The notes beneath the pieces are model-generated. The model saw nothing but the letters and a program-made list of their open reading frames with translations. It had not been told where the DNA came from and searched no databases. The translations under genes and the position numbers were made by a program. A DNA stretch of 64,000 bases, taken from Chitinophaga eiseniae. Its GTDB lineage: Bacteria; Bacteroidota; Bacteroidia; Chitinophagales; Chitinophagaceae. Where the stretch lies: positions 124,001 through 188,000 of the forward strand of contig NZ_JABAHZ010000003.1 in assembly GCF_012641265.1 (NCBI RefSeq), given 5' to 3'. Below, in pieces: positions 46,049 through 54,681 of the stretch (its first letter is position 1; every line of letters starts with the position of its first letter).

Positions 46049-46996
46049 ATGAAACAACAATTCCACCCGCTGCGGCGTACTGCCGTGGGCATCACTGCTG
46101 CTATGGCCCTATTTCTCGCAGCTGCCTGTACAAAAGAAAATAACACCCCGCCACCCGCTAAAAACACCGGGGCAAAAACGGAAACCGTTACCAAAGCAGG
46201 AGGCATCTCTGTCTGCTATGTGGAAGTAAACAGCAACAGTTTACTCAATACCGGCAAATACACCCTTACTACCGGTGGGCAACAACTGTTTGATATTGCC
46301 ATCATCTTTGCCGCCAATATCAACTACAATACCACCACCCATCAGGCGGTGTTGTACAACAACCCCAACGTATCTGCTGTATTGACTAACAAAGCCACAC
46401 AGATAGTGCCCCTGCAAAACAAAGGCATGAAAGTATTGCTGTCTATACTGGGAAATCACCAGGGCGCCGGCATCAGCAATTTTACCAGCAGAACAGCTGC
46501 ACACGCATTTGCCAAACAACTCAGCGATACAGTAGCCTACTACGGCCTGGATGGCATCGACTTCGATGATGAATATGCCGACTATGGCACCAATAACACC
46601 ACTCAGCCCAACGATAGTTCTTTTGTAATGCTGGTAGATGAACTGCATCAGCTGATGCCCGGTAAGATCATTTCCTTCTATTACTATGGTCCTGCAGCTT
46701 CCCGCTTATCATGGGGAGGTAAACGGGTAGGCGATATGGTTAACTATAGCTGGAACGCTATTTATGGTAGTTACTCCGTTCCTAATGTGGCGGGTTTGCC
46801 TAAGAGCAACCTGGGCCCTGCCGCAGTAGATATCCAGGCTACGTCTCAAAGCACGGCCAATTCACTGGCTACGCAAACGAAAAACAATGGTTATGGCGTG
46901 TACCTCTGGTACAATCTTACCAGCACGGATAAGCATACCTATTTTTCAGGGGTATCTAATATCCTCTATGGAAGCACGGTTAAGTATACCCCCTGA
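46049..46996 (+). CDS. GH18 endo-beta-N-acetylglucosaminidase, Endo H type, lipoprotein
   Basis: The catalytic motif DGIDFDDE (residues 168-175) fits the GH18 signature DxxDxDxE, with D171, D173 and acid E175. The surrounding text (GGISVCYVEVNSNSLLNTGKY, VLLSILGNHQGAGISNF, LPKSNLGPAAV) matches Endo H/F-type enzymes, which cut between the two core GlcNAc residues of N-glycans. The N-terminus has a lipobox-like LAAAC near residue 26, so it is likely anchored on the surface. With 315 residues it is a single-domain enzyme. It closes the sigma-FecR-SusC-SusD locus, so the locus probably targets N-linked glycoproteins. Confidence 0.88.
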   Translation: MKQQFHPLRRTAVGITAAMALFLAAACTKENNTPPPAKNTGAKTETVTKAGGISVCYVEVNSNSLLNTGKYTLTTGGQQLFDIAIIFAANINYNTTTHQAVLYNNPNVSAVLTNKATQIVPLQNKGMKVLLSILGNHQGAGISNFTSRTAAHAFAKQLSDTVAYYGLDGIDFDDEYADYGTNNTTQPNDSSFVMLVDELHQLMPGKIISFYYYGPAASRLSWGGKRVGDMVNYSWNAIYGSYSVPNVAGLPKSNLGPAAVDIQATSQSTANSLATQTKNNGYGVYLWYNLTSTDKHTYFSGVSNILYGSTVKYTP

Positions 46997-47006
46997 GGCA
47001 TACAAC

Positions 47007-47045
47007 AAAGAGAAACGGGAGCGCTAAAGGCTCCCGTTTCTCTTT
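47007..47045. terminator. bidirectional terminator between the GH18 gene and zwf
   Basis: Sixteen-base arms (47007-47022 and 47030-47045) are exact complements around a seven-base loop. They lie between two convergent stop codons and carry A/G- and T/C-rich outer ends. Confidence 0.8.
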
Positions 47046-47051
47046 ATGATT

Positions 47052-48557
47052 TTACTTGATGCTTTCTTCCCTGGCCGATAACCGGAACCAATCTTTGGCA
47101 TAAGGCTTCAGCAAAGCGGTAGCCGCTGTGGGCCCCCAGGTACCGGCTTTATAGAGATGTAATTCTTTTGCAGGGTATTTCTTCCACGTATCCAGTATCG
47201 GCATCACTACTTTCCAGGCGGCTTCTACCTGGTCGGCCCTCATAAACAGGGTAGTATTACCATCCAGCACATCGAGCAACAATGCTTCATATGCCTCGGG
47301 AATAGTTTCTGTATATGACTCCTGGTAGGTGAAGTCCATTTCTACCGGTTTAAGTTTCATCTTCAATCCCGGTACTTTACTTTCAAACAATAAGCTTATT
47401 TCCAACTCCGGTTGTATGCTGATGATTAAGCGGTTGGGCGTAAGGTCATCTTTGAAAATTTTATGCGGAGAGTCTTTAAACTGTACCACTATCACGGAAG
47501 ATTGCACCGGCATTGACTTCCCTGTGCGCAGGAAGAATGGTACGCCTTTCCAGCGCTCATTATCGATAAATAATTTAGCGGCTACAAATGTTTCTGTATT
47601 GGAGGTCGACAGTACATGCTCTTCTTTGCGGTAAGGTACCCGCGGTGTACCATGCACGTTGCCAGCGGTATATTGGCCACGGATCACGCTTTTCAGTACC
47701 TGTGCCGGCATAAATGGCCGGATGGATTTCAGCACTTTTACCTTGGCATCACGGATCAGTTCCGATTTATAAAATTTGGGAGGTTCCATGGCGATGATAC
47801 ACAACAGCTGCAGCAGGTGATTTTGTATCATGTCGCGCAGGGCGCCGCTGCCATCGTAGTAACCACCGCGTTTTCCTACGCCTACTTCTTCTGCTACGCT
47901 GATTTGTATATGATCGATGTATTGCTTGTTCCACAAGGGTTCGAATACATAGTTTGCAAAACGGAAAGCCATAATGTTCTGTACCGCTTCTTTTCCCAGG
48001 TAGTGATCTATGCGGTAGATCTGTTTCTCTGAAAAACGTTTTCCTAAAAAGCGGTTCAGTTTTTTGGCTGTATCCAGGTCGGTGCCAAAAGGTTTTTCCA
48101 CTACAATGCGATCCAGCTCGTCGCGGTTGCAAACATTGTGTTTAGACAATGCTTCGGCGATGATTTCAATGAAGCGGGGCGCTACCGCAAAGTAAAAAAT
48201 GCGGATAGCGTTCTGTTTCTGCTTCTTTTCAAACGCATCCAGCCTGGCTTTCAAACCGGTGTACGTTTCTGCCTTCACGAAATCGCCCTGCAGGTACACA
48301 ATATTTTTGGCGAACTCATTCCATTCTTCGTCATTGGCCTTTCCGTTCCGGCTAAACTCATTCACACCGGCCAGGAGGTCCTGTTTAAAGGCTGCTTCGT
48401 CTTCTTCCAGGAAATCCACGCAATAGATGGTGAATACGGGAGGAAGATGTTTGTCGGTGTACAGGTTGTAAAGTGCCGGAATCAGTTTTCTTTTTGTCAG
48501 ATCCCCTTTTGCGCCGAAGATGGTGATGGCGGCGGGGACTATTTTTCCAGGTTTCAT
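47052..48557 (-). CDS. zwf: glucose-6-phosphate dehydrogenase
   Basis: G6PDH oxidises glucose-6-phosphate with NADP as the first step of the pentose phosphate pathway. The 501-residue enzyme has the nucleotide-binding FGAKGDLTKRKLIPALYNL, the active-site RIDHYLGKEAVQN with the catalytic histidine, and the coenzyme/structure-site text in WKGVPFFLRTGKSMP. Length is standard. It stands alone on the minus strand between the GH18 and GH9 genes, without the usual 6-phosphogluconate partners nearby. The start ATG lies 136 bases from the GH9 stop. Confidence 0.96.
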   Translation of the reverse strand: MKPGKIVPAAITIFGAKGDLTKRKLIPALYNLYTDKHLPPVFTIYCVDFLEEDEAAFKQDLLAGVNEFSRNGKANDEEWNEFAKNIVYLQGDFVKAETYTGLKARLDAFEKKQKQNAIRIFYFAVAPRFIEIIAEALSKHNVCNRDELDRIVVEKPFGTDLDTAKKLNRFLGKRFSEKQIYRIDHYLGKEAVQNIMAFRFANYVFEPLWNKQYIDHIQISVAEEVGVGKRGGYYDGSGALRDMIQNHLLQLLCIIAMEPPKFYKSELIRDAKVKVLKSIRPFMPAQVLKSVIRGQYTAGNVHGTPRVPYRKEEHVLSTSNTETFVAAKLFIDNERWKGVPFFLRTGKSMPVQSSVIVVQFKDSPHKIFKDDLTPNRLIISIQPELEISLLFESKVPGLKMKLKPVEMDFTYQESYTETIPEAYEALLLDVLDGNTTLFMRADQVEAAWKVVMPILDTWKKYPAKELHLYKAGTWGPTAATALLKPYAKDWFRLSAREESIK

Positions 48558-48693
48558 CGAAGCATCGGTTTATATGCCATGTAATTTAAGCATCAATTCC
48601 CGGAAAATGCTAATACAATTTTGCGATTCCCTGTTATCATTTCTTCAACAGTCACATGGATAATAAATTACCTATATCTAAACCACGATATGT

Positions 48694-50442
48694 TTACAGG
48701 TAACCTACCTCCTCCTTCAAGGCATCGATACCGCTTACAAGATATACCAGTGGCGCGTTCCAGTTGATCGCAATTTCATTGCTGGCATAGGCTCCGGCTT
48801 TATCTGTGTAGGCTGTTTCCGGTTCTGTAAACTCGTAAGTGCTCTTGTCCTGCCGGCCCGGGTTAGGTCCTCCCACCAATAACCCCGGCACTGGCGCCGT
48901 AATACCATCGGCAATAGAAAGGCGATGATGCGGATGCAGGGGCGATTTGCTGCCTATACCTGTTACAAAGCAATAGGTGGTGGCATTGCGGCCCAGTAAA
49001 TAATCCAGGTTACCCAATGCAGCATATGCGTATCGCCGGTCACGGGTAAGCCTATACGCATTCAGCAGTACTATGCCCTGGTTAGCGGCTACGGAACTAC
49101 TGCCCCATATAAAATCCCCCGGCGATTGCCCCATCACCGTATGGAAAGCGCTCGTATTCGCCGCCATCACGTATTGGTTGGCCAACGCCAGTACCCGTTC
49201 CTTCATTTGTTGTATGACCGTGGCGGTACTGGCGGGCAAGTCTTTCGCCCGCAACAGTGAATAGTACCCCAGCATGCCCACATTTGCCCAGGAAGGCAAA
49301 CTAACCGGGTCGCCTATATGTTTTTCCACTACGCTGAAAAACTGCGGGTCACGGGTGGTGATATACAGTTCCGATGCGGCCCATAGCCATTCATCGGCAA
49401 AGTACCGGTCGCCATACCCACCGGTGGTAATAGCAGGCTGGTACACTTTATTGAGACTATCCTGGTCATAACGCAGGGCCGGATGCTGTAATGCCCATTG
49501 CCAGGCTTTCCCGGCAGCCTCCCGGCATTGGGTCGCCAATGCGGGATTGAAAGGTTGCAATATGCGGGCCGCCTGGGCGGTAACAGCGGCAAAGTCCAGC
49601 GTGGCAGCGGTGCCTTTCTGTACTACATACCGCGGTGCTTTAGTTACTCCCGGCATTACCATCCCGTCGAAATCTGCGTTGGTGCATTTATTATACACCC
49701 CGCCATCTGCAGGGTCCTGCATAGTAAGCATCCATTGCAGGTTGTATACGGCTTCGTTTAAAATATCCGGTAGGGCATCCCCGCTCTCAGGAATGTTCGT
49801 ATTTAACTGTTTGAAATAACCGGGAAAATCTTCATAGGCGGAGAGCAATGTACCCATGGTAATACCGGAATTAACGATGTATTTGTTGTAATCTCCGGCA
49901 TCATACCAGCCGCCGGGCGTGGCAATCACCGTACCTGCCGGCCGGGTAGCACTGGCTGCCCCGGGATGTACCAGCACCGCCGTATCCGGGTGCCCGGCCG
50001 GCCGATGCCACTGCCCCGCAAAACGGGCTTCCAGCGGTATATTGGAACGCTGGTAATAATACCCTTTAAGCGCTGCCACCGCTACGGGATGATACACGCC
50101 GGCATTGACAGGGAAAACCGGCGACTGCCCCGCACCCGGCACCACGACTACAAAATCGCCCGGTGTGGTAAAAGCCGAAAAATCGGCGATACGGGTGGTA
50201 GTGGAAGAATGCACAGAGCGGGTGGCTTTTCCTAACCGGCCACGGAAAACAATTTGCTGCGAATGAGAAGGAGTAATGTAAAAGCTGTCGCCCTTTACAG
50301 GCTGTGTCACCACGGCTATTTTCGGCGCATGGGGATAAAAACCTGCCTGGTTCAGTGTAATGGAAAGGTCGGGTTGCTGTGCATGCAAACAGCCCCCCAA
50401 TAGCAATGGGAGACCGGCAAAAACGGACTTGTTACCTAACAT
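48694..50442 (-). CDS. glycoside hydrolase family 9 lipoprotein with Ig-like domain
   Basis: The start ATG 50442 gives a signal with lipobox LLGGC (cysteine at about 18); nine upstream codons begin with TTG. An N-terminal CelD_N Ig-like domain (about 25-105; ITLNQAGFYPHAPKIAVV) precedes the GH9 (alpha/alpha)6 domain. Catalytic-base aspartates are in GWYDAGDYNKYIVNSG, the HHR motif is in HPHHRLS, and the acid glutamate is in SNEIAINWNAPLVY. Members cut beta-1,4-glucans, glucosamine oligomers or similar. It appears monocistronic, and whether it belongs to the nearby GH16 locus is unclear. Confidence 0.9.
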   Translation of the reverse strand: MLGNKSVFAGLPLLLGGCLHAQQPDLSITLNQAGFYPHAPKIAVVTQPVKGDSFYITPSHSQQIVFRGRLGKATRSVHSSTTTRIADFSAFTTPGDFVVVVPGAGQSPVFPVNAGVYHPVAVAALKGYYYQRSNIPLEARFAGQWHRPAGHPDTAVLVHPGAASATRPAGTVIATPGGWYDAGDYNKYIVNSGITMGTLLSAYEDFPGYFKQLNTNIPESGDALPDILNEAVYNLQWMLTMQDPADGGVYNKCTNADFDGMVMPGVTKAPRYVVQKGTAATLDFAAVTAQAARILQPFNPALATQCREAAGKAWQWALQHPALRYDQDSLNKVYQPAITTGGYGDRYFADEWLWAASELYITTRDPQFFSVVEKHIGDPVSLPSWANVGMLGYYSLLRAKDLPASTATVIQQMKERVLALANQYVMAANTSAFHTVMGQSPGDFIWGSSSVAANQGIVLLNAYRLTRDRRYAYAALGNLDYLLGRNATTYCFVTGIGSKSPLHPHHRLSIADGITAPVPGLLVGGPNPGRQDKSTYEFTEPETAYTDKAGAYASNEIAINWNAPLVYLVSGIDALKEEVGYL

Positions 50443-50660
50443 GGAATATCGCTTTAAAATGCCTGTCAAGATAGTCGTTTTAACCTTATCTCCGGGTTTA
50501 TTTAAAAAATTTATAATCTGGTGATTGATTGACTTTTTAACAATTTCCCCCTATCATTGTACCCAGATTCAACCATACACCCTAACACTTCAGCTTTTTT
50601 TCAGCTTTCCATCCCGGTTATTGTGTCATTGTCATTGCAGCCTGGTAAGCATTTTCTAAC

Positions 50661-50684
50661 CGTTATTCATAAAAATGAATAACG
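50661..50684. promoter_or_regulatory. ModE-like palindrome upstream of the TonB-dependent receptor
   Basis: Ten-base arms CGTTATTCAT (50661-50670) and ATGAATAACG (50675-50684) are perfect complements around AAAA. The 24-base length and the CGTTAT/ATAACG ends agree with the known ModE operator, although its TATATA cores are replaced by TTCAT/ATGAA. It lies 13 bases before the receptor start. A DNA-binding-only ModE gene closes this gene cluster. A Fur-type site is an alternative reading. Confidence 0.5.
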
Positions 50685-50697
50685 AAAATAAACGTAC

Positions 50698-52698
50698 ATG
50701 CACAAAGCGTTACTCAGCATTACCCTGACCATGGGATTAATGGCCCCCGCAGCAGCCCAGGTAAAACAAGACAGCAGCCGTGTATTTACCCTTGGAGAAG
50801 TAATATCCTACGGCCGGCACACCGACTCCGTCAGCACTATTACCCTGAACCAGGTACAATCCTTTCATCGCCTGAACGTGGCTACAGCGCTCAACTTGCT
50901 GCCCGGTATCAGCCAATCCAATGTAGGCCCCCGCAATGAATCCATGATTTATGTACGCGGGTTCGACCTGCGGCAAACACCGGTATTTATCGACGGAATA
51001 CCGGTATATGTACCCTATGATGGTTATGTAGACCTGGCCAGGTTTACCACTTTCAACCTGTCGAAGATAGTAGTGGAAAAAGGCGGCGCTTCTGTATTAT
51101 ATGGCCCTAACACTATGGGCGGCGTTATTAACCTCATCTCGGCCAAACCTATACACACGCTGGAGGTAAACGCCTCCGCCGGATGGCTTACCGGCGGCCA
51201 TGAAGAAGCGCTGAACATAGGCAGCCGCCTGAACAAGTTTTACCTGCAAGGCGACATTTCCCGGTACCAACGCGACTACTACAACCTGTCTAAAGACTTT
51301 CAACCCACCAAAACAGAAGATGGCGGCCGGAGAGACAACGCCTACAACAACGACTGGCGCTATGGTTTCAAACTGGGATTTACCCCCAACAGTCGTAATG
51401 AACTGGCTATCGGGTATTCCCACCAGGAAGGCACCAAAGGCACACCAGTGTATACGGGCACGGATACACTCAATTCACAGTATAAAAGTCCCCGCTACTG
51501 GCAATGGCCCAAATGGAATAAGGAAAGTGTGTATTTCCTGTCGAACAGTACACTGAACGATCATAGCCACCTCAAAACGCGCCTGTATTACGACCGGTTT
51601 ATCAATGTGCTGAAAAGCTTCGACGATGCTACTTATACTTCGCAGAAAAAGCCCTATGCCTTCACCAGTTACTACAACGACTATACGCTGGGGGCTAATA
51701 TCGAATACGGCTATACGCTGTCTGCCGCCAACCAGTTGAAAGCGGCGGTTCATTTCAAACAGGATGTGCACCGCGAACACAATGAAGGCGAACCGGAAAG
51801 AAAAGTAGCCGATAACACTTTTTCCGCGGGCGTTACCGACCAGCATACCTTCAATACCCAATGGACTTTGCAAGGAGGAGCTGCATTCAACTACCGTCAA
51901 AGCCTGGATGCACAGAACTATAACAGCCAGACCAAAACCATCACCGATTTTCCCGGTAACAACAGCCACGCTATAAATGCACAGGCCAAGGTGATATATA
52001 CGCCAGTAGCGGGCCGGGACTTCCGGTTTTCGGCAGACCGTATGACGCGATTTGCCACCATTAAAGACCGTTATTCCTACAGGCTGGGTACCGCCATCCC
52101 CAACCCGGACCTAAAGCCTGAAAACACACTGAACTTTGCGCTGCAATACACCGACACGCGGATCAGGAAGGTGAACCTCGATGCCAGCATCTTCTACAGT
52201 CATATACAAGATGTCATTCAAAATGTGAATAATGTAGTGTATGACACCAGCAAACGTCAATGGCTGTCGCAAGCCCAGAACAAAGGACGGGCGGCTTACT
52301 ACGGCGCAGAAATAGCGGCCACCTGGCATATTTGCACTGCCTTTACCAGCGGGTTAAATTATACGTTCATCAAACGTAAAAATCTCGATAACCCCAACAT
52401 CCGCTTTACCGATGTACCTGAACATAAAGCCGTTGGTTGGCTGCAATACCATATTTCCTGCTTTAGCCTCCTGCTAAACGGTGAATACAATGCCGACCGC
52501 TATAGCACCAGCTATGGTACCCAGGCGCCGTCATTCTTTCTCCTGCATGCCAGCGCCATGGTGAAGCTCACCAACTGGCTGAAGCTGCAGGGAGGCGTGA
52601 ATAACATTTTTGATAAAAATTATATGCTTACCGAAGGATACCCTGAGCAGGGCAGGAATTATTTTGCCAGGGTACTTTTCAATTATACTTATTTTTAG
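50698..52698 (+). CDS. TonB-dependent outer membrane receptor (non-SusC), candidate molybdenum-related transporter
   Basis: The 666-residue protein has a signal peptide (about 1-21), a short region with FTLGEVISYG (TonB-box-like), a plug domain (LNLLPGISQSNVGPRNESMIYVRGFDLRQTPVFIDGIP; YGPNTMGGVINLIS), and a 22-strand-type barrel ending in YFARVLFNYTYF. It is a classical receptor without CarboxypepD_reg or STN domains. Four bases separate it from the di-haem peroxidase gene, and the third gene overlaps the second. A ModE-like palindrome lies just upstream, so I infer a substrate tied to molybdate or tungstate; iron or other complexes remain possible. Confidence 0.88.
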   Translation: MHKALLSITLTMGLMAPAAAQVKQDSSRVFTLGEVISYGRHTDSVSTITLNQVQSFHRLNVATALNLLPGISQSNVGPRNESMIYVRGFDLRQTPVFIDGIPVYVPYDGYVDLARFTTFNLSKIVVEKGGASVLYGPNTMGGVINLISAKPIHTLEVNASAGWLTGGHEEALNIGSRLNKFYLQGDISRYQRDYYNLSKDFQPTKTEDGGRRDNAYNNDWRYGFKLGFTPNSRNELAIGYSHQEGTKGTPVYTGTDTLNSQYKSPRYWQWPKWNKESVYFLSNSTLNDHSHLKTRLYYDRFINVLKSFDDATYTSQKKPYAFTSYYNDYTLGANIEYGYTLSAANQLKAAVHFKQDVHREHNEGEPERKVADNTFSAGVTDQHTFNTQWTLQGGAAFNYRQSLDAQNYNSQTKTITDFPGNNSHAINAQAKVIYTPVAGRDFRFSADRMTRFATIKDRYSYRLGTAIPNPDLKPENTLNFALQYTDTRIRKVNLDASIFYSHIQDVIQNVNNVVYDTSKRQWLSQAQNKGRAAYYGAEIAATWHICTAFTSGLNYTFIKRKNLDNPNIRFTDVPEHKAVGWLQYHISCFSLLLNGEYNADRYSTSYGTQAPSFFLLHASAMVKLTNWLKLQGGVNNIFDKNYMLTEGYPEQGRNYFARVLFNYTYF

Positions 52699-52702
52699 AG
52701 AG

Positions 52703-53776
52703 ATGAATAAGCGCTGGCTCTTACGATGGTTTGGTATGGCCGCCCTGTTGTTTACGGGCAGCCGGTGGCTACCTGTACCCGAACCCTATGTGCCTGTATA
52801 CCCCGCCAATTTTGGTAACCGGCTAAATATCCCGGCAGATAATCCATTAACCAAAGAAGGCGTGCTCCTGGGAAGAAGGTTGTTTTATGAACCGCTGCTT
52901 TCTGCCAACAACAAAGTATCCTGTGGCAGCTGTCACCAGCAGCAGCGGGCCTTTACCGATGGGAAGAAATTCAGCACCGGCATAGACAGCATTCCCACCG
53001 AACGTAACAGCATGTCGCTCGCCAACCTGTTATGGGTACGACATTTCTTCTGGGATGGCAGGGCCGAAAGCCTGGAGCAGCAAGCACTTACGCCGCTCAC
53101 CGCATTGCATGAAATGGGGCAGCCCCTGGATATCAGTGCAGCAAAACTACGCCGCAGCCAACGCTACACGGCCCTTTTCAACGCTGCCTTTGGCAACAGC
53201 AATGTCACCAGTGATCAGATCTTAAAAGCCCTGGCACAATTTGAAAGAACCTTGATTTCTGCCAATGCACCGTACGACCGCTATCTTGCCGGCCAGTATC
53301 AGCTCTCTCCGGCAGCGGAGAGAGGCATGCAGCTGTTTATGAATGCGCCGGATCCGGGAAAAAAGATACGCGGCGCCAACTGTGCCCACTGTCATGGTAG
53401 TCCCAAATTGTACATGGAATTATTTCATAACAATGGCCTGGATAGCCTACCCCCGGACCGGGGCAGGGAAAAGCTCACCGGCCTTGCGACCGACAGGGGC
53501 AGGTTCCGCATTCCAACGCTCCGCAATATTGCGCTAACGGCGCCATATATGCACGATGGACGCTTTAACACCCTGGAGGAAGTGCTGGATCATTATAGCG
53601 AACATATCATCCAAAGCCCTTCCCTTAGCCCGGTGCTACGCAATACCTCCAACGATATTAACGGCACATCACTTAAACTCAGTAGCAGCGAGCAAAAAGA
53701 TATCATCGCCTTTTTGCAGCTGCTAACCGATTCAACATTTATCAACAATCCACAATTCTCCAATCCTTTTAATTGA
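52703..53776 (+). CDS. di-haem cytochrome c peroxidase/MauG family protein
   Basis: Two c-type haem motifs are present: CGSCH (C74, C77, H78) and CAHCH (C227, C230, H231). The typical GRRLFYEPLLSANNKVSCGSCH, NSMSLANLLWVRHFFWDGR and FRIPTLRNIALTAPYMHDGRF place it in the bacterial di-haem peroxidase/MauG family. The start at ATG 52703 gives a signal-anchor-like hydrophobic N-terminus; the open frame upstream overlaps the receptor gene and is rejected. It acts in the periplasm. Its role in this cluster, four bases after a TonB receptor, is unknown; it may change the redox state of a metal ligand. Confidence 0.9.
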   Translation: MNKRWLLRWFGMAALLFTGSRWLPVPEPYVPVYPANFGNRLNIPADNPLTKEGVLLGRRLFYEPLLSANNKVSCGSCHQQQRAFTDGKKFSTGIDSIPTERNSMSLANLLWVRHFFWDGRAESLEQQALTPLTALHEMGQPLDISAAKLRRSQRYTALFNAAFGNSNVTSDQILKALAQFERTLISANAPYDRYLAGQYQLSPAAERGMQLFMNAPDPGKKIRGANCAHCHGSPKLYMELFHNNGLDSLPPDRGREKLTGLATDRGRFRIPTLRNIALTAPYMHDGRFNTLEEVLDHYSEHIIQSPSLSPVLRNTSNDINGTSLKLSSSEQKDIIAFLQLLTDSTFINNPQFSNPFN

Positions 53777-54273
53777 TGCATCTCATGAAATATACTTTGC
53801 TCCTTTTTTTGGCCACTATTTTATTGCATAGCCGCCTGTCGGCGCAATCGGCCACCATCAGCGTAACGGGAGAAGTAACCCACCCGCTGCAACTCAGCGC
53901 CGCCGATATTGCTGCGATGAAAAAAGTAACCGTACAGGCCACGGATCGCGATGGAAAAGCACATAGCTATACAGGCGTGCCGGTAGCCGATATCCTGCAA
54001 CAGGCAGGGGTTACCATGGGAGCACAGCTCCGTGGAGAAAACATGTCGAAATATTTGCTGATAAAATCAGGCGATGGGTATGAGGTGTTGTTTTCCTTGC
54101 CTGAACTCGACGCCGCTTTTACGGATCGTGTGGTGATACTGGCCAGCCAGGTAGATGGGCAGCCGCTGCCCGAAGGGAAAGGGCCATTCCGGATCGTAGT
54201 GCCCGGCGAGAAAAAGCCGGCCCGCTGGATCTGGGAGGTAACGGCTATGACTGTACGCTTTGCGAAGGAATAG
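53776..54273 (+). CDS. secreted SUOX-fold (molybdopterin-binding-like) protein without the molybdenum cysteine
   Basis: After a signal peptide (about 1-22) a single sulfite-oxidase-type domain follows: ISVTGEVTHPLQLSAADIAAM, YTGVPVADILQQAG, KSGDGYEVLFSLPELDAAF and GPFRIVVPGEKKPARWIWEVTAM. This resembles the PF00174 fold. The chain has no cysteine, so it cannot ligate molybdenum in the usual way, and I call it a binding-type protein rather than an oxidase. Its ATG overlaps the stop of the peroxidase gene by one base (TGATG), so the two are translationally coupled. The next gene, on the other strand, is ModE-like. Confidence 0.8.
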   Translation: MHLMKYTLLLFLATILLHSRLSAQSATISVTGEVTHPLQLSAADIAAMKKVTVQATDRDGKAHSYTGVPVADILQQAGVTMGAQLRGENMSKYLLIKSGDGYEVLFSLPELDAAFTDRVVILASQVDGQPLPEGKGPFRIVVPGEKKPARWIWEVTAMTVRFAKE

Positions 54274-54275
54274 TA

Positions 54276-54617
54276 TCAGGGCCATTCTTCCATACGGGCA
54301 GCTGCGGTTACCAGGAATTGCTGAAAGGAAGTATTCAGCTCGTGAAATAGCCGGATGGCGGCTTCGCCTTTGGGCGTAAGCGAGGCGCCGCCGCCATTCT
54401 TCCCTCCCCGTTCCATGATGACCAGCGGATGGCCCGTCCGCTTATTCATCTGGTCTACAAAATCCCAGGCCTGCCGGTAAGATAGCTTCATGGCGGTAGC
54501 TGCCTTTTTCAAAGACCCTAACTCGCCAATCTTCTCCAGTAATTCAATTCTTCCATATCCCAGGAAAGGCCCTTCAATAGTTTCTATCCAGATGCGCCCA
54601 TTGGCTATCAGTTTCAT
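54276..54617 (-). CDS. ModE-type DNA-binding regulator lacking the molybdate-binding domain
   Basis: The 113 residues match the LysR-like winged-helix N-terminal domain of ModE: GRIELLEKIGELGSLKKAATAMKLSYRQAWDFVDQMN, then the wing GGKNGGGASLTPKGEAAI. The C-terminal TOBE/molybdate-binding pair of E. coli ModE is absent, so it may bind DNA constitutively or pair with another sensor. Its stop lies two bases from the convergent stop of the SUOX-fold gene. A ModE-like palindrome upstream of the receptor operon is its likely target. Confidence 0.9.
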   Translation of the reverse strand: MKLIANGRIWIETIEGPFLGYGRIELLEKIGELGSLKKAATAMKLSYRQAWDFVDQMNKRTGHPLVIMERGGKNGGGASLTPKGEAAIRLFHELNTSFQQFLVTAAARMEEWP

Positions 54618-54681
54618 GTTATACAGTATCGGTGTGCCCTAAAGATAACAGGAAAATTGGCCGATGCTACTATCCCGGTCA

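Noticed and set aside
50661..50684. the palindrome before the receptor gene as a Fur box
   Set aside because: The CGTTAT/ATAACG ends and the adjacent ModE fit ModE better; however Fur cannot be excluded without other sites.
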